A stretch of DNA of 64,000 bases. Source: Bos javanicus (lineage: Eukaryota > Chordata > Mammalia > Artiodactyla > Bovidae). Where the stretch lies: the NCBI RefSeq assembly GCF_032452875.1, contig NW_026893830.1:62001-126000 (forward strand), written 5' to 3'. Numbering within the stretch: the first letter of the stretch is position 1; each line of letters opens with the position of its first letter. This document shows positions 27,101-42,423 of the stretch, in pieces. Under the pieces are notes generated by a model. That model was not told the DNA's origin and made no database searches. It saw only the letters and a list, made by a program, of their open reading frames with translations. The translations under genes were made by a program, and so were the position numbers.

Positions 27101-27339
27101 CTCTGGAGGCAATAAACACAGAGCTGAGTAGGCACGAATCAAACAGTCAGCAGGCAATAATCATGGAACTCAGCTGTGAGGAATCATGCTGCTCAGCTGG
27201 CAATAATCAAGCAGCTGAGCAGGCAGGAATTACGCAGCACAGCGGGAAATTGTCAAGCAGATGACAGGCAGGAATCGTGCAGCTCAGCTGGCAATTGTCA
27301 AGCAGATGAGCAGACAGGAATCACGAAGCTCAGCAGGCC
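27101..27339 (+). repeat. Diverged block, type A, copy 4
   Basis: Standard higher-order form. Confidence 0.9.
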
Positions 27340-28889
27340 CTGATCATGTGACTGAGCATGCACTGTTCACGTGGCTGATCATACACTGATCACGTGATTG
27401 ATCATGCACTGATCACTTGGATATCATGCACTGATCACGTGGCTGATCATACACTGATCACATGACTGCCCATGCACTGATTACGTGGATGATCATATGC
27501 TGATCATGTGACAGATCATGCAGGGATTATGTGGCGATCATGCACTGATCAAGTGGCTGATCATACTCTGCTCACGAAACTGATCATGCACTGATCACGT
27601 GGCTATCATCCACTGCTCACGTGGCTGATCATGCAGTGATTACTTAGCTACCGTGTACTGGTCACCTGAGTGATCATGCACTGATCACGTAATTGATCAT
27701 GCACTGATCATGTGGCTGATCATGCACTGATCACGTGGCTGATCATACACTAGTCACGTGACTGATCATGCACTGATCACGTGACTGATCATGCACTGAT
27801 CACGGGACTGATTATGCACTGATCACTTGGCTGGTCATACACTGATCACGTGCTGGTCATGAACTGATCACGTGGCTGATCATGCACTGATCACTTGGCT
27901 GGTCATACACTGATCACGTGACTGATCATGCACTGATACCGTGGCTGATCAAGCACTGATCACGTGGCTATAATGCACTTCTCACGTGGCTGATCATGCA
28001 ATGATCACGCAGCTACCATGTACTGATCACGTGACTGATCATGCACTGATCACGTGACTGATCATGCACAGATCACGAAAATGATCATGGACTGTTCACG
28101 TGACTGATCATGTACTGATCACGTGACTGATCATGCACTGATCACCTGACTCATCATGCACTGATCACGTGGCTGATCATGCAATGATCACATAGCAACC
28201 ATGTACTGGTCACGTGACTGATCATGCACTGATCACGTAATTAATCCTGCACTGATCACCTGACTCATCATGCACTGATCCGGTGGCTGATCACACACGT
28301 ATCACGTGACTGATCATGTACAGATCACTTGACTAATCATGAAGTGATCACGTGGCTATCCTGCACTGATCACGTGGATATCATGCACTGATCACGTTAC
28401 TGATCACACACGTATCACGTGACTGATCATGCACTGATCACGTGGCTATCATGCACTGATCACGTGGCTATAATGCACTGATATCATGCACTGGTCACGT
28501 GGCTTATCACACACGTATCACGTGACTGATCATGCACTGATCACGTGGCTATCATGCACAGATCATGTGGCTGATCATGCAATGATCACGTAGCTACCAT
28601 GTACTGGTCACGTGACTGTTCATGCACTCATCACGTGGCTGATCATGCACTGATCACGTGACTGATCATGCACTGATCACGTGGCTGATCATGCACTGAT
28701 CACGTGGCTCTCATGCACTGCTCACCTGGCTGATCATGCAATGATCACGCAGCTACAATGTACTGGTCACATGACTGATCATGCACTGATCACGTAATAG
28801 ATCATGCACTGATCACCTGGCTTATCATGCATTGATTATGTGATTCATCATGTGCTGATCATGTTTGGTGTCATACACTGATCATGTGC

Positions 28890-29120
28890 CTCTGGAGGCA
28901 ATGAACAAAGAGCTGAGTAGGCAGGAATCAGTAGGCAATAATCATGGAACTCAGCTCTGAGAAATCATGCTGCTCAGCTGGCAATAATCAAGTAGATGAG
29001 CAGGCAGGAATTATGCAGCACAAATGGCAATTGTCAAGGAGATGACAGGCAGGAATCGTACAGCTCAGCTGGCAATTGTCAAGCAGATGAGCAGACAGTA
29101 ATCACGAAGCTCAGCAGGCC
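28890..29120 (+). repeat. Diverged block, type B, copy 4
   Basis: Has GCACAAATGG instead of GCACAGATGG, a marker shared only with the type-B blocks at 32,823 and 46,906. Followed by CTGATTACATG. Confidence 0.9.
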
Positions 29121-29946
29121 CTGATTACATGACTGAGCATGCACTGTTCACGTCGCTGATCACACACCTATCACGTGAATGATCATGCACTGACCACGTG
29201 GCTCTCATGCACAGATCACGTGATTCTGCATGCACTGATCACGTAATTGTATGCACTGCTCACGTGGCTATCATGCACTGATGACGTGGCTGATCATGCA
29301 CTGATCATGTGACTGATCATGCACTGATCACGTAGCTATCTTGCACTGGTCACTTGGCTGATCAGACACTCATCATGGGACTGATCGTGCACTGATTGCG
29401 GCGCTATAATGCATTGACTACATGACTCACATGCACTGATCACGTGCATGATCATGCACTGATCACGTGGCTATCATGCACTGATCATTTGGCTGGTCAT
29501 ACACTGATCATGTGCCTGGTCATGCACTGATCATGTGGCTGATCATGCACTGATCACGTGACTGATCATGCACTGATCACGTGTCTATCATGCACTGATC
29601 ACGTGGCTATCATGCACAGATCACGTGGCTGATCATGCAATGCTCACGTAGCTACCATGTACTGGCCACGTGACTGATCATGCACTGATCACGTGGCTGA
29701 TCATGCACTGATCACGTGACTGATCATGCACTGATCTCGTGGCTGATCATGAACTGATCACGTGGCTATCATGCACTGCTCACGTGGCTGATCATGCAAT
29801 GATCACGCAGCTACCATGTACTGGTCACATGACTGATCATGCACTGATCACGTATTGATCATGCACTGATCACCTGGCTTATCATGCATTGATCATGTGA
29901 CTCATCATGTGCTGATCATGTTTGGTGTCATACACTGATCATGTGC

Positions 29947-30181
29947 CTCTGGAGGCAATGAACACAGAGCTGGGTAGGCAGGAATCATTCAGCAGGCAAT
30001 AATCTTGGAACTCAGCTCTGAGAAATCATGCTGCTCAGCTGGCAATAATCAAGTAGATGAGCAGGCAGGAATTACGCAGCACAGGTGGCAAATGTCAAGG
30101 AGATGACAGGCAGGAATCGTGCAGCTCAGCTGGCAATTGTCAAGCAGATGAGCAGACAGTAATCACGCAGCTCAGCAGGCC
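29947..30181 (+). repeat. Diverged block, type C, copy 4
   Basis: Standard type C. Confidence 0.9.
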
Positions 30182-31032
30182 CTGATCACGTGACTGAGCA
30201 TGCACTGTTCACTTGGATGATCACACACCTATCACGTGACTGATCATGCACTTATCACGTGGCTCTCATGCACTCATCACGTGATTGCACATGCACTGAT
30301 CACATAATTGTATGCACTGATCACGTGGCTATCATGCACTGATGACCTGGGTGATCATGCACTGATCATGTGACTGATCATGCACTGATCACGTAGCTAT
30401 CTTGCACTGATCACTTGGCTGCTCATGCACTGATCACGTGACTGCACATGCACTGATCACGTGACTTATCATGCACTGATCACGTAGCTATCTTGCACTG
30501 ATCACTTGTCTGATCATACACTCATCACGGGATTGATCGTGCACTGATTACGGCGCTATCATGCATTGACTACATGACTCCACATGCACTGATCACGTGG
30601 ATGATCATGCACTGATCACGTGACTGACCATGCACTGATCACGTGACTGATTATGCACTGATTACGTGGCTGATCATGCACTGATCACGTGGCTATCATG
30701 CACTGATCACGAGACTGATCATGCAATGATCACGTAGCTACCATGTACTGGTCAGGTGACTGATCATGCACTGATCACGTAAATGATCATGCACTGGTCA
30801 TGTGGCTGATCATGCATTGATCACGTGACTGATCATGCACTGATCACGTGACTGATCATGCACTGATCACGTGACTTATCATGCACTGATCACGTGGCTA
30901 TCATGCACTGATACCGTGACTGAGCATGGACTGATCACATGACTATCATGTAGTGATCACGTGACTTAATGGCGCTGATCATGTGACTGATCATGCGCTG
31001 ATCATGTTTGCTATCATACACTGATCATGTGC

Positions 31033-31271
31033 CTCTGGAGGCAATAAACACAGAGCTGAGTAGGCACGAATCAAACAGTCAGCAGGCAATAATCATGGAA
31101 CTCAGCTGTGAGGAATCATGCTGCTCAGCTGGCAATAATCAAGCAGCTGAGCAGGCAGGAATTACGCAGCACAGCGGGAAATTGTCAAGCAGATGACAGG
31201 CAGGAATCGTGCAGCTCAGCTGGCAATTGTCAAGCAGATGAGCAGACAGGAATCACGAAGCTCAGCAGGCC
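31033..31271 (+). repeat. Diverged block, type A, copy 5
   Basis: Standard higher-order form. Confidence 0.9.
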
Positions 31272-32822
31272 CTGATCATGTGACTGAGCATGCACTGTTC
31301 ACGTGGCTGATCATACACTGATCACGTGATTGATCATGCACTGATCACTTGGATATCATGCACTGATCACGTGGCTGATCATACACTGATCACATGACTG
31401 CCCATGCACTGATCACGTGGATGATCATATGCTGATCATGTGACAGATCATGCAGGGATTATGTGGCGATCATGCACTGATCAAGTGGCTGATCATACTC
31501 TGCTCACGAAACTGATCATGCACTGATCACGTGGCTATCATCCACTGCTCACGTGGCTGATCATGCAGTGATTACTTAGCTACCGTGTACTGGTCACCTG
31601 AGTGATCATGCACTGATCACGTAATTGATCATGCACTGATCATGTGGCTGATCATGCACTGATCACGTGGCTGATCATACACTGGTCACGTGACTGATCA
31701 TGCACTGATCACGTGACTGATCATGCACTGATCACGGGACTGATTATGCACTGATCACTTGGCTGGTCATACACTGATCACGTGCTGGGTCATGAACTGA
31801 TCACGTGGCTGATCATGCACTGATCACTTGGCTGGTCATACACTGATCACGTGACTGATCATGCACTGATACCGTGGCTGATCAAGCACTGATCACGTGG
31901 CTATAATGCACTTCTCACGTGGCTGATCATGCAATGATCACGCAGCTACCCTGTACTGGTCACATGACTGATATTGCACTGATCACGTGACTGATCATGC
32001 ACAGATCACGAAAATGATCATGGACTGTTCACGTGACTGATCATGTACTGATCACGTGACTGATCATGCACTGATCACCTGACTCATCATGCACTGATCA
32101 CGTGGCTGATCATGCAATGATCACGTAGCAACCATGTACTGGTCACGTGACTGATCATGCACTGATCACGTAATTAATCCTGCACTGATCACCTGACTCA
32201 TCATGCACTGATCCGGTGGCTGATCACACACGTATCACGTGACTGATCATGTACAGATCACTTGACTAATCATGAAGTGATCACGTGGCTATCCTGCACT
32301 GATCACGTGGATATCATGCACTGATCACGTTACTGATCACACACGTATCACGTGACTGATCATGCACTGATCACGTGGCTATCATGCACTGATCACGTGG
32401 CTATAATGCACTGATATCATGCACTGGTCACGTGGCTTATCACACACGTATCACGTGACTGATCATGCACTGATCACGTGGCTATCATGCACAGATCATG
32501 TGGCTGATCATGCAATGATCACGTAGCTACCATGTACTGGTCACGTGACTGTTCATGCACTCATCACGTGGCTGATCATGCACTGATCACGTGACTGATC
32601 ATGCACTGATCACGTGGCTGATCATGCACTGATCACGTGGCTCTCATGCACTGCTCACCTGGCTGATCATGCAATGATCACGCAGCTACAATGTACTGGT
32701 CACATGACTGATCATGCACTGATCACGTAATAGATCATGCACTGATCACCTGGCTTATCATGCATTGATTATGTGATTCATCATGTGCTGATCATGTTTG
32801 GTGTCATACACTGATCATGTGC

Positions 32823-33054
32823 CTCTGGAGGCAATGAACAAAGAGCTGAGTAGGCAGGAATCAGTAGGCAATAATCATGGAACTCAGCTCTGAGAAATCA
32901 TGCTGCTCAGCTGGCAATAATCAAGTAGATGAGCAGGCAGGAATTATGCAGCACAAATGGCAATTGTCAAGGAGATGACAGGCAGGAATCGTACAGCTCA
33001 GCTGGCAATTGTCAAGCAGATGAGCAGACAGTAATCACGAAGCTCAGCAGGCCC
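32823..33054 (+). repeat. Diverged block, type B, copy 5
   Basis: Carries the GCACAAATGG marker. Confidence 0.9.
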
Positions 33055-33830
33055 TGATCACATGACTGAGCATGCACTGTTCACGTCGCTGATCACACAC
33101 CTATCACGTGAATGATCATGCACTGACCACGTGGCTCTCATGCACAGATCACGTGATTCTGCATGCACTGATCACGTAATTGTATGCACTGCTCACGTGG
33201 CTATCATGCACTGATGACGTGGCTGATCATGCACTGATCATGTGACTGATCATGCACTGATCACGTAGCTATCTTGCACTGGTCACTTGGCTGATCAGAC
33301 ACTCATCATGGGACTGATCGTGCACTGATTGCGGCGCTATAATGCATTGACTACATGACTCCACATGCACTGATCACGTGCATGATCATGCACTGATCAC
33401 GTGGCTATCATGCACTGATCATTTGGCTGGTCATACACTGATCATGTGCCTGGTCATGCACTGATCATGTGGCTGATCATGCACTGATCACGTGACTGAT
33501 CATGCACTGATCACGTGTCTATCATGCACTGATCACGTGGCTATCATGCACAGATCACGTGGCTGATCATGCAATGATCACGTAGCTACCATGTACTGGT
33601 CACGTGACTGATCATGCACTGATCACGTGGCTGATCATGCACTGATCACGTGACTGATCATGCACTGATCTCGTGGCTGATCATGAACTGATCACGTGGC
33701 TATCATGCACTGCTCACGTGGCTGATCATGCAATGATCACGCAGCTACCATGTACTGGTCACATGACTGATCATGCACTGATCACGTACTTGATCATGCA
33801 CTGATCACCTGGCTTATCATGCATTGATCA

Positions 33831-33889
33831 CGTGGCTGATCATACACTGATCACATGACTGCCCATGCACTGATCACGTGGATGATCAT
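33831..33889 (+). repeat. Deletion joint with displaced filler segment
   Basis: Left of the joint the sequence matches the run-up to block C (CTGGCTTATCATGCATTGATC). Right of it the sequence matches the region about 600 bp after block C (GTGACTGACCATGC). The 30-60 bases between match the region ~340 bp after a type-A block, for example near 31,370. The exact ends are blurred by shared 23-mer sequence. Confidence 0.8.
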
Positions 33890-34313
33890 GCACTGATCAC
33901 GTGACTGACCATGCACTGATCACGTGACTGATTATGCACTGATTACGTGGCTGATCATGCACTGATCACGTGGCTATCATGCACTGATCACGAGACTGAT
34001 CATGCAATGATCACGTAGCTACCATGTACTGGTCAGGTGACTGATCATGCACTGATCACGTAAATGATCATGCACTGGTCATGTGGCTGATCATGCATTG
34101 ATCACGTGACTGATCATGCACTGATCACGTGACTGATCATGCACTGATCACGTGACTTATCATGCACTGATCACGTGGCTATCATGCACTGATACCGTGA
34201 CTGAGCATGGACTGATCACATGACTATCATGTAGTGATCACGTGACTTAATGGCGCTGATCATGTGACTGATCATGCGCTGATCATGTTTGCTATCATAC
34301 ACTGATCATGTGC

Positions 34314-34553
34314 CTCTGGAGGCAATAAACACAGAGCTGAGTAGGCACGAATCAAACAGTCAGCAGGCAATAATCATGGAACTCAGCTGTGAGGAATCAT
34401 GCTGCTCAGCTGGCAATAATCAAGCAGCTGAGCAGGCAGGAATTACGCAGCACAGCGGGAAATTGTCAAGCAGATGACAGGCAGGAATCGTGCAGCTCAG
34501 CTGGCAATTGTCAAGCAGATGAGCAGACAGGAATCACGAAGCTCAGCAGGCCC
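34314..34553 (+). repeat. Diverged block, type A, copy 6
   Basis: Standard higher-order form. Confidence 0.9.
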
Positions 34554-36103
34554 TGATCATGTGACTGAGCATGCACTGTTCACGTGGCTGATCATACACT
34601 GATCACGTGATTGATCATGCACTGATCACTTGGATATCATGCACTGATCACGTGGCTGATCATACACTGATCACATGACTGCCCATGCACTGATCACGTG
34701 GATGATCATATGCTGATCATGTGACAGATCATGCAGGGATTATGTGGCGATCATGCACTGATCAAGTGGCTGATCATACTCTGCTCACGAAACTGATCAT
34801 GCACTGATCACGTGGCTATCATCCACTGCTCACGTGGCTGATCATGCAGTGATTACTTAGCTACCGTGTACTGGTCACCTGAGTGATCATGCACTGATCA
34901 CGTAATTGATCATGCACTGATCATGTGGCTGATCATGCACTGATCACGTGGCTGATCATACACTGGTCATGTGACGGATCATGCACTGATCACGTGACTG
35001 ATCATGCACTGATCACGGGACTGATTATGCACTGATCACTTGGCTGGTCATACACTGATCACGTGCTGGGTCATGAACTGATCACGTGGCTGATCATGCA
35101 CTGATCACTTGGCTGGTCATACACTGATCACGTGACTGATCATGCACTGATACCGTGGCTGATCAAGCACTGATCACGTGGCTATAATGCACTTCTCACG
35201 TGGCTGATCATGCAATGATCACGCAGCTACCCTGTACTGGTCACATGACTGATATTGCACTGATCACGTGACTGATCATGCACAGATCACGAAAATGATC
35301 ATGGACTGTTCACGTGACTGATCATGTACTGATCACGTGACTGATCATGCACTGATCACCTGACTCATCATGCACTGATCACGTGGCTGATCATGCAATG
35401 ATCACGTAGCAACCATGTACTGGTCACGTGACTGATCATGCACTGATCACGTAATTAATCCTGCACTGATCACCTGACTCATCACGCACTGATCCGGTGG
35501 CTGATCACACACGTATCACGTGACTGATCATGTACAGATCACTTGACTAATCATGAAGTGATCACGTGGCTATCCTGCACTGATCACGTGGATATCATGC
35601 ACTGATCACGTTACTGATCACACACGTATCACGTGACTGATCATGCACTGATCACGTGGCTATCATGCACTGATCACGTGGCTATAATGCACTGATATCA
35701 TGCACTGGTCACGTGGCTTATCACACACGTATCACGTGACTGATCATGCACTGATCACGTGGCTATCATGCACAGATCATGTGGCTGATCATGCAATGAT
35801 CACGTAGCTACCATGTACTGGTCACGTGACTGTTCATGCACTCATCACGTGGCTGATCATGCACTGATCACGTGACTGATCATGCACTGATCACGTGGCT
35901 GATCATGCACTGATCACGTGGCTCTCATGCACTGCTCACCTGGCTGATCATGCAATGATCACGCAGCTACCATGTACTGGTCACATGACTGATCATGCAC
36001 TGATCACGTAATAGATCATGCACTGATCACCTGGCTTATCATGCATTGATTATGTGATTCATCATGTGCTGATCATGTTTGGTGTCATACACTGATCATG
36101 TGC

Positions 36104-36334
36104 CTCTGGAGGCAATGAACAAAGAGCTGAGTAGGCAGGAATCAGTAGGCAATAATCATGGAACTCAGCTCTGAGAAATCATGCTGCTCAGCTGGCAATA
36201 ATCAAGTAGATGAGCAGGCAGGAATTATGCAGCACAGATGGCAATTGTCAAGGAGATGACAGGCAGGAATCGTACAGCTCAGCTGGCAATTGTCAAGCAG
36301 ATGAGCAGACAGTAATCACGAAGCTCAGCAGGCC
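36104..36334 (+). repeat. Diverged block, type B, copy 6
   Basis: Standard type B with GCACAGATGG. Confidence 0.9.
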
Positions 36335-37162
36335 CTGATCACATGACTGAGCATGCACTGTTCACGTCGCTGATCACACACCTATCACGTGAATGATCAT
36401 GCACTGACCACGTGGCTCTCATGCACAGATCACGTGATTCTGCATGCACTGATCACGTAATTGTATGCACTGCTCACGTGGCTATCATGCACTGATGACG
36501 TGGCTGATCATGCACTGATCATGTGACTGATCATGCACTGATCACGTAGCTATCTTGCACTGGTCACTTGGCTGATCAGACACTCATCATGGGACTGATC
36601 GTGCACTGATTGCGGCGCTATAATGCATTGACTACATGACTCCACATGCACTGATCACGTGCATGATCATGCACTGATCACGTGGCTATCATGCACTGAT
36701 CATTTGGCTGGTCATACACTGATCATGTGCCTGGTCATGCACTGATCATGTGGCTGATCATGCACTGATCACGTGACTGATCATGCACTGATCACGTGTC
36801 TATCATGCACTGATCACGTGGCTATCATGCACAGATCACGTGGCTGATCATGCAATGCTCACGTAGCTACCATGTACTGGTCACGTGACTGATCATGCAC
36901 TGATCACGTGGCTGATCATGCACTGATCACGTGACTGATCATGCACTGATCTCGTGGCTGATCATGAACTGATCACGTGGCTATCATGCACTGCTCACGT
37001 GGCTGATCATGCAATGATCACGCAGCTACCATGTACTGGTCACATGACTGATCATGCACTGATCACGTACTTGATCATGCACTGATCACCTGGCTTATCA
37101 TGCATTGATCATGTGACTCATCATGTGCTGATCATGTTTGGTGTCATACACTGATCATGTGC

Positions 37163-37399
37163 CTCTGGAGGCAATGAACACAGAGCTGGGTAGGCAGGAA
37201 TCATTCAGCAGGCAATAATCTTGGAACTCAGCTCTGAGAAATCATGCTGCTCAGCTGGCAATAATCAAGTAGATGAGCAGGCAGGAATTACGCAGCACAG
37301 GTGGCAAATGTCAAGGAGATGACAGGCAGGAATCGTGCAGCTCAGCTGGCAATTGTCAAGCAGATGAGCAGACAGTAATCACGCAGCTCAGCAGGCCCT
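37163..37399 (+). repeat. Diverged block, type C, copy 6
   Basis: Standard type C. The following segment has CACATGTACTGATCAC and CTGATCATTTGTC, also seen in copies 3, 7 and 8. Confidence 0.9.
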
Positions 37400-38248
37400 G
37401 ATCACGTGACTGAGCATGCACTGTTCACTTGGATGATCACACACCTATCACGTGACTGATCATGCACTTATCACGTGGCTCTCATGCACTCATCACGTGA
37501 TTGCACATGTACTGATCACATAATTGTATGCACTGATCACGTGGCTATCATGCACTGATGACCTGGGTGATCATGCACTGATCATGTGACTGATCATGCA
37601 CTGATCACGTAGCTATCTTGCACTGATCACTTGGCTGCTCATGCACTGATCACGTGACTGCACATGCACTGATCACGTGACTTATCATGCACTGATCACG
37701 TAGCTATCTTGCACTGATCATTTGTCTGATCATACACTCATCACGGGATTGATCGTGCACTGATTACGGCGCTATCATGCATTGACTACATGACTCCACA
37801 TGCACTGATCACGTGGATGATCATGCACTGATCACGTGACTGACCATGCACTGATCACGTGACTGATTATGCACTGATTACGTGGCTGATCATGCACTGA
37901 TCACGTGGCTATCATGCACTGATCACGAGACTGATCATGCAATGATCACGTAGCTACCATGTACTGGTCAGGTGACTGATCATGCACTGATCACGTAAAT
38001 GATCATGCACTGGTCATGTGGCTGATTATGCATTGATCACGTGACTGATCATGCACTGATCACGTGACTGATCATGCACTGATCACGTGACTTATCATGC
38101 ACTGATCACGTGGCTATCATGCACTGATACCGTGACTGAGCATGGACTGATCACATGACTATCATGTAGTGATCACGTGACTTAATGGCGCTGATCATGT
38201 GACTGATCATGCGCTGATCATGTTTGCTATCATACACTGATCATGTGC

Positions 38249-38489
38249 CTCTGGAGGCAATAAACACAGAGCTGAGTAGGCACGAATCAAACAGTCAGCA
38301 GGCAATAATCATGGAACTCAGCTGTGAGGAATCATGCTGCTCAGCTGGCAATAATCAAGCAGCTGAGCAGGCAGGAATTATGCAGCACAGCGGGAAATTG
38401 TCAAGCAGATGACAGGCAGGAATCGTGCAGCTCAGCTGGCAATTGTCAAGCAGATGAGCAGACAGGAATCACGAAGCTCAGCAGGCCCT
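38249..38489 (+). repeat. Diverged block, type A, copy 7
   Basis: Has GGAATTATGCAGC (CpG to TpG), shared only with copy 8. Confidence 0.9.
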
Positions 38490-40038
38490 GATCATGTGAC
38501 TGAGCATGCACTGTTCACGTGGCTGATCATACACTGATCACGTGATTGATCATGCACTGATCACTTGGATATCATGCACTGATCACGTGGCTGATCATAC
38601 ACTGATCACATGACTGCCCATGCACTGATTACGTGGATGATCATATGCTGATCATGTGACAGATCATGCAGGGATTATGTGGCGATCATGCACTGATCAA
38701 GTGGCTGATCATACTCTGCTCACGAAACTGATCATGCACTGATCACGTGGCTATCATCCACTGCTCACGTGGCTGATCATGCAGTGATTACTTAGCTACC
38801 GTGTACTGGTCACCTGAGTGATCATGCACTGATCACGTAATTGATCATGCACTGATCATGTGGCTGATCATGCACTGATCACGTGGCTGATCATACACTA
38901 GTCACGTGACTGATCATGCACTGATCACGTGACTGATCATGCACTGATCACGGGACTGATTATGCACTGATCACTTGGCTGGTCATACACTGATGACGTG
39001 CTGGGTCATGAACTGATCACGTGGCTGATCATGCACTGATCACTTGGCTGGTCATACACTGATCACGTGACTGATCATGCACTGATACCGTGGCTGATCA
39101 AGCACTGATCACGTGGCTATAATGCACTTCTCACGTGGCTGATCATGCAATGATCACGCAGCTACCCTGTACTGGTCACATGACTGATATTGCACTGATC
39201 ACGTGACTGATCATGCACAGATCACGAAAATGATCATGGACTGTTCACGTGACTGATCATGTACTGATCACGTGACTGATCATGCACTGATCACCTGACT
39301 CATCATGCACTGATCACGTGGCTGATCATGCAATGATCACATAGCAACCATGTACTGGTCACGTGACTGATCATGCACTGATCACGTAATTAATCCTGCA
39401 CTGATCACCTGACTCATCATGCACTGATCCGGTGGCTGATCACACACGTATCACGTGACTGATCATGTACAGATCACTTGACTAATCATGAAGTGATCAC
39501 GTGGCTATCCTGCACTGATCACGTGGATATCATGCACTGATCACGTTACTGATCACACACGTATCACGTGACTGATCATGCACTGATCACGTGGCTATCA
39601 TGCACTGATCACGTGGCTATAATGCACTGATATCATGCACTGGTCACGTGGCTTATCACACACGTATCACGTGACTGATCATGCACTGATCACGTGGCTA
39701 TCATGCACAGATCATGTGGCTGATCATGCAATGATCACGTAGCTACCATGTACTGGTCACGTGACTGTTCATGCACTCATCACGTGGCTGATCATGCACT
39801 GATCACGTGACTGATCATGCACTGATCACGTGGCTGATCATGCACTGATCACGTGGCTCTCATGCACTGCTCACCTGGCTGATCATGCAATGATCACGCA
39901 GCTACAATGTACTGGTCACATGACTGATCATGCACTGATCACGTAATAGATCATGCACTGATCACCTGGCTTATCATGCATTGATTATGTGATTCATCAT
40001 GTGCTGATCATGTTTGGTGTCATACACTGATCATGTGC

Positions 40039-40269
40039 CTCTGGAGGCAATGAACAAAGAGCTGAGTAAGCAGGAATCAGTAGGTAATAATCATGGAACT
40101 CAGCTCTGAGAAATCATGCTGCTCAGCTGGCAATAATCAAGTAGATGAGCAGGCAGGAATTATGCAGCACAGATGGCAATTGTCAAGGAGATGACAGGCA
40201 GGAAACGTACAGCTCAGCTGGCAATTGTCAAGCAGATGAGCAGACAGTAATCACGAAGCTCAGCAGGCC
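40039..40269 (+). repeat. Diverged block, type B, copy 7
   Basis: Private changes: GAGTAAGCAGG, AGTAGGTAATAATC and GGAAACGTAC. Confidence 0.9.
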
Positions 40270-41097
40270 CTGATCACATGACTGAGCATGCACTGTTCAC
40301 GTCGCTGATCACACACCTATCACGTGAATGATCATGCACTGACCACGTGGCTCTCATGCACAGATCACGTGATTCTGCATGCACTGATCACGTAATTGTA
40401 TGCACTGCTCACGTGGCTATCATGCACTGATGACGTGGCTGATCATGCACTGATCATGTGACTGATCATGCACTGATCACGTAGCTATCTTGCACTGGTC
40501 ACTTGGCTGATCAGACACTCATCATGGGACTGATCGTGCACTGATTGCGGCGCTATAATGCATTGACTACATGACTCCACATGCACTGATCACGTGCATG
40601 ATCATGCACTGATCACGTGGCTATCATGCACTGATCATTTGGCTGGTCATACACTGATCATGTGCCTGGTCATGCACTGATCATGTGGCTGATCATGCAC
40701 TGATCACGTGACTGATCATGCACTGATCACGTGTCTATCATGCACTGATCACGTGGCTATCATGCACAGATCACGTGGCTGATCATGCAATGCTCACGTA
40801 GCTACCATGTACTGGTCACGTGACTGATCATGCACTGATCACGTGGCTGATCATGCACTGATCACGTGACTGATCATGCACTGATCTCGTGGCTGATCAT
40901 GAACTGATCACGTGGCTATCATGCACTGCTCACGTGGCTGATCATGCAATGATCACGCAGCTACCATGTACTGGTCACATGACTGATCATGCACTGATCA
41001 CGTACTTGATCATGCACTGATCACCTGGCTTATCATGCATTGATCATGTGACTCATCATGTGCTGATCATGTTTGGTGTCATACACTGATCATGTGC

Positions 41098-41333
41098 CTC
41101 TGGAGGCAATGAACACAGAGCTGGGTAGGCAGGAATCATTCAGCAGGCAATAATCTTGGAACTCAGCTCTGAGAAATCATGCTGCTCAGCTGGCAATAAT
41201 CAAGTAGATGAGCAGGCAGGAATTACGCAGCACAGGTGGCAAATGTCAAGGAGATGACAGGCAGGAATCGTGCAGCTCAGCTGGCAATTGTCAAGCAGAT
41301 GAGCAGACAGTAATCACGCAGCTCAGCAGGCCC
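41098..41333 (+). repeat. Diverged block, type C, copy 7
   Basis: Standard type C. Confidence 0.9.
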
Positions 41334-42183
41334 TGATCACGTGACTGAGCATGCACTGTTCACTTGGATGATCACACACCTATCACGTGACTGATCATGC
41401 ACTTATCACGTGGCTCTCATGCACTCATCACGTGATTGCACATGTACTGATCACATAATTGTATGCACTGATCACGTGGCTATCATGCACTGATGACCTG
41501 GGTGATCATGCACTGATCATGTGACTGATCATGCACTGATCACGTAGCTATCTTGCACTGATCACTTGGCTGCTCATGCACTGATCACGTGACTGCACAT
41601 GCACTGATCACGTGACTTATCATGCACTGATCACGTAGCTATCTTGCACTGATCATTTGTCTGATCATACACTCATCACGGGATTGATCGTGCACTGATT
41701 ACGGCGCTATCATGCATTGACTACATGACTCCACATGCACTGATCACGTGGATGATCATGCACTGATCACGTGACTGACCATGCACTGATCACGTGACTG
41801 ATTATGCACTGATTACGTGGCTGATCATGCACTGATCACGTGGCTATCATGCACTGATCACGAGACTGATCATGCAATGATCACGTAGCTACCATGTACT
41901 GGTCAGGTGACTGATCATGCACTGATCACGTAAATGATCATGCACTGGTCATGTGGCTGATCATGCATTGATCACGTGACTGATCATGCACTGATCACGT
42001 GACTGATCATGCACTGATCACGTGACTTATCATGCACTGATCACGTGGCTATCATGCACTGATACCGTGACTGAGCATGGACTGATCACATGACTATCAT
42101 GTAGTGATCACGTGACTTAATGGCGCTGATCATGTGACTGATCATGCGCTGATCATGTTTGCTATCATACACTGATCATGTGC

Positions 42184-42423
42184 CTCTGGAGGCAATAAAC
42201 ACAGAGCTGAGTAGGCACGAATCAAACAGTCAGCAGGCAATAATCATGGAACTCAGCTGTGAGGAATCATGCTGCTCAGCTGGCAATAATCAAGCAGCTG
42301 AGCAGGCAGGAATTATGCAGCACAGCGGGAAATTGTCAAGCAGATGACAGGCAGGAATCGTGCAGCTCAGCTGGCAATTGTCAAGCAGATGAGCAGACAG
42401 GAATCACGAAGCTCAGCAGGCCC
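42184..42423 (+). repeat. Diverged block, type A, copy 8
   Basis: Shares GGAATTATGCAGC with copy 7. Confidence 0.9.

Larger units (their letters stand above)
27101..31032 (+). repeat. 3.93-kb higher-order repeat, copy 4 (3,932 bp)
   Basis: Short form without the 227-bp duplication. It has private features: ACACTAGTCACG near 27,748 (shared with copies 7 and 8) and a CACGTATTGATC two-base loss near 29,850. Confidence 0.93.
31033..34313 (+). repeat. 3.93-kb higher-order repeat, copy 5 (3,281 bp, block C lost)
   Basis: About 650 bp shorter than its neighbours because the type-C block and its right flank are missing. The joint at about 33,831-33,889 carries a short stretch that belongs after block A elsewhere in the repeat (CATACACTGATCACATGACT then GCCC). 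Confidence 0.92.
34314..38248 (+). repeat. 3.93-kb higher-order repeat, copy 6 (3,935 bp)
   Basis: Complete A-B-C copy. Private changes include TGGTCATGTGACGG near 34,965. Confidence 0.93.
38249..42183 (+). repeat. 3.93-kb higher-order repeat, copy 7 (3,935 bp)
   Basis: Complete A-B-C copy and a very close match to copy 8. Shared markers are GGAATTATGCAGC in block A, ACACTAGTCACG and CTGATGACGTGCTGGG. Confidence 0.93.
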
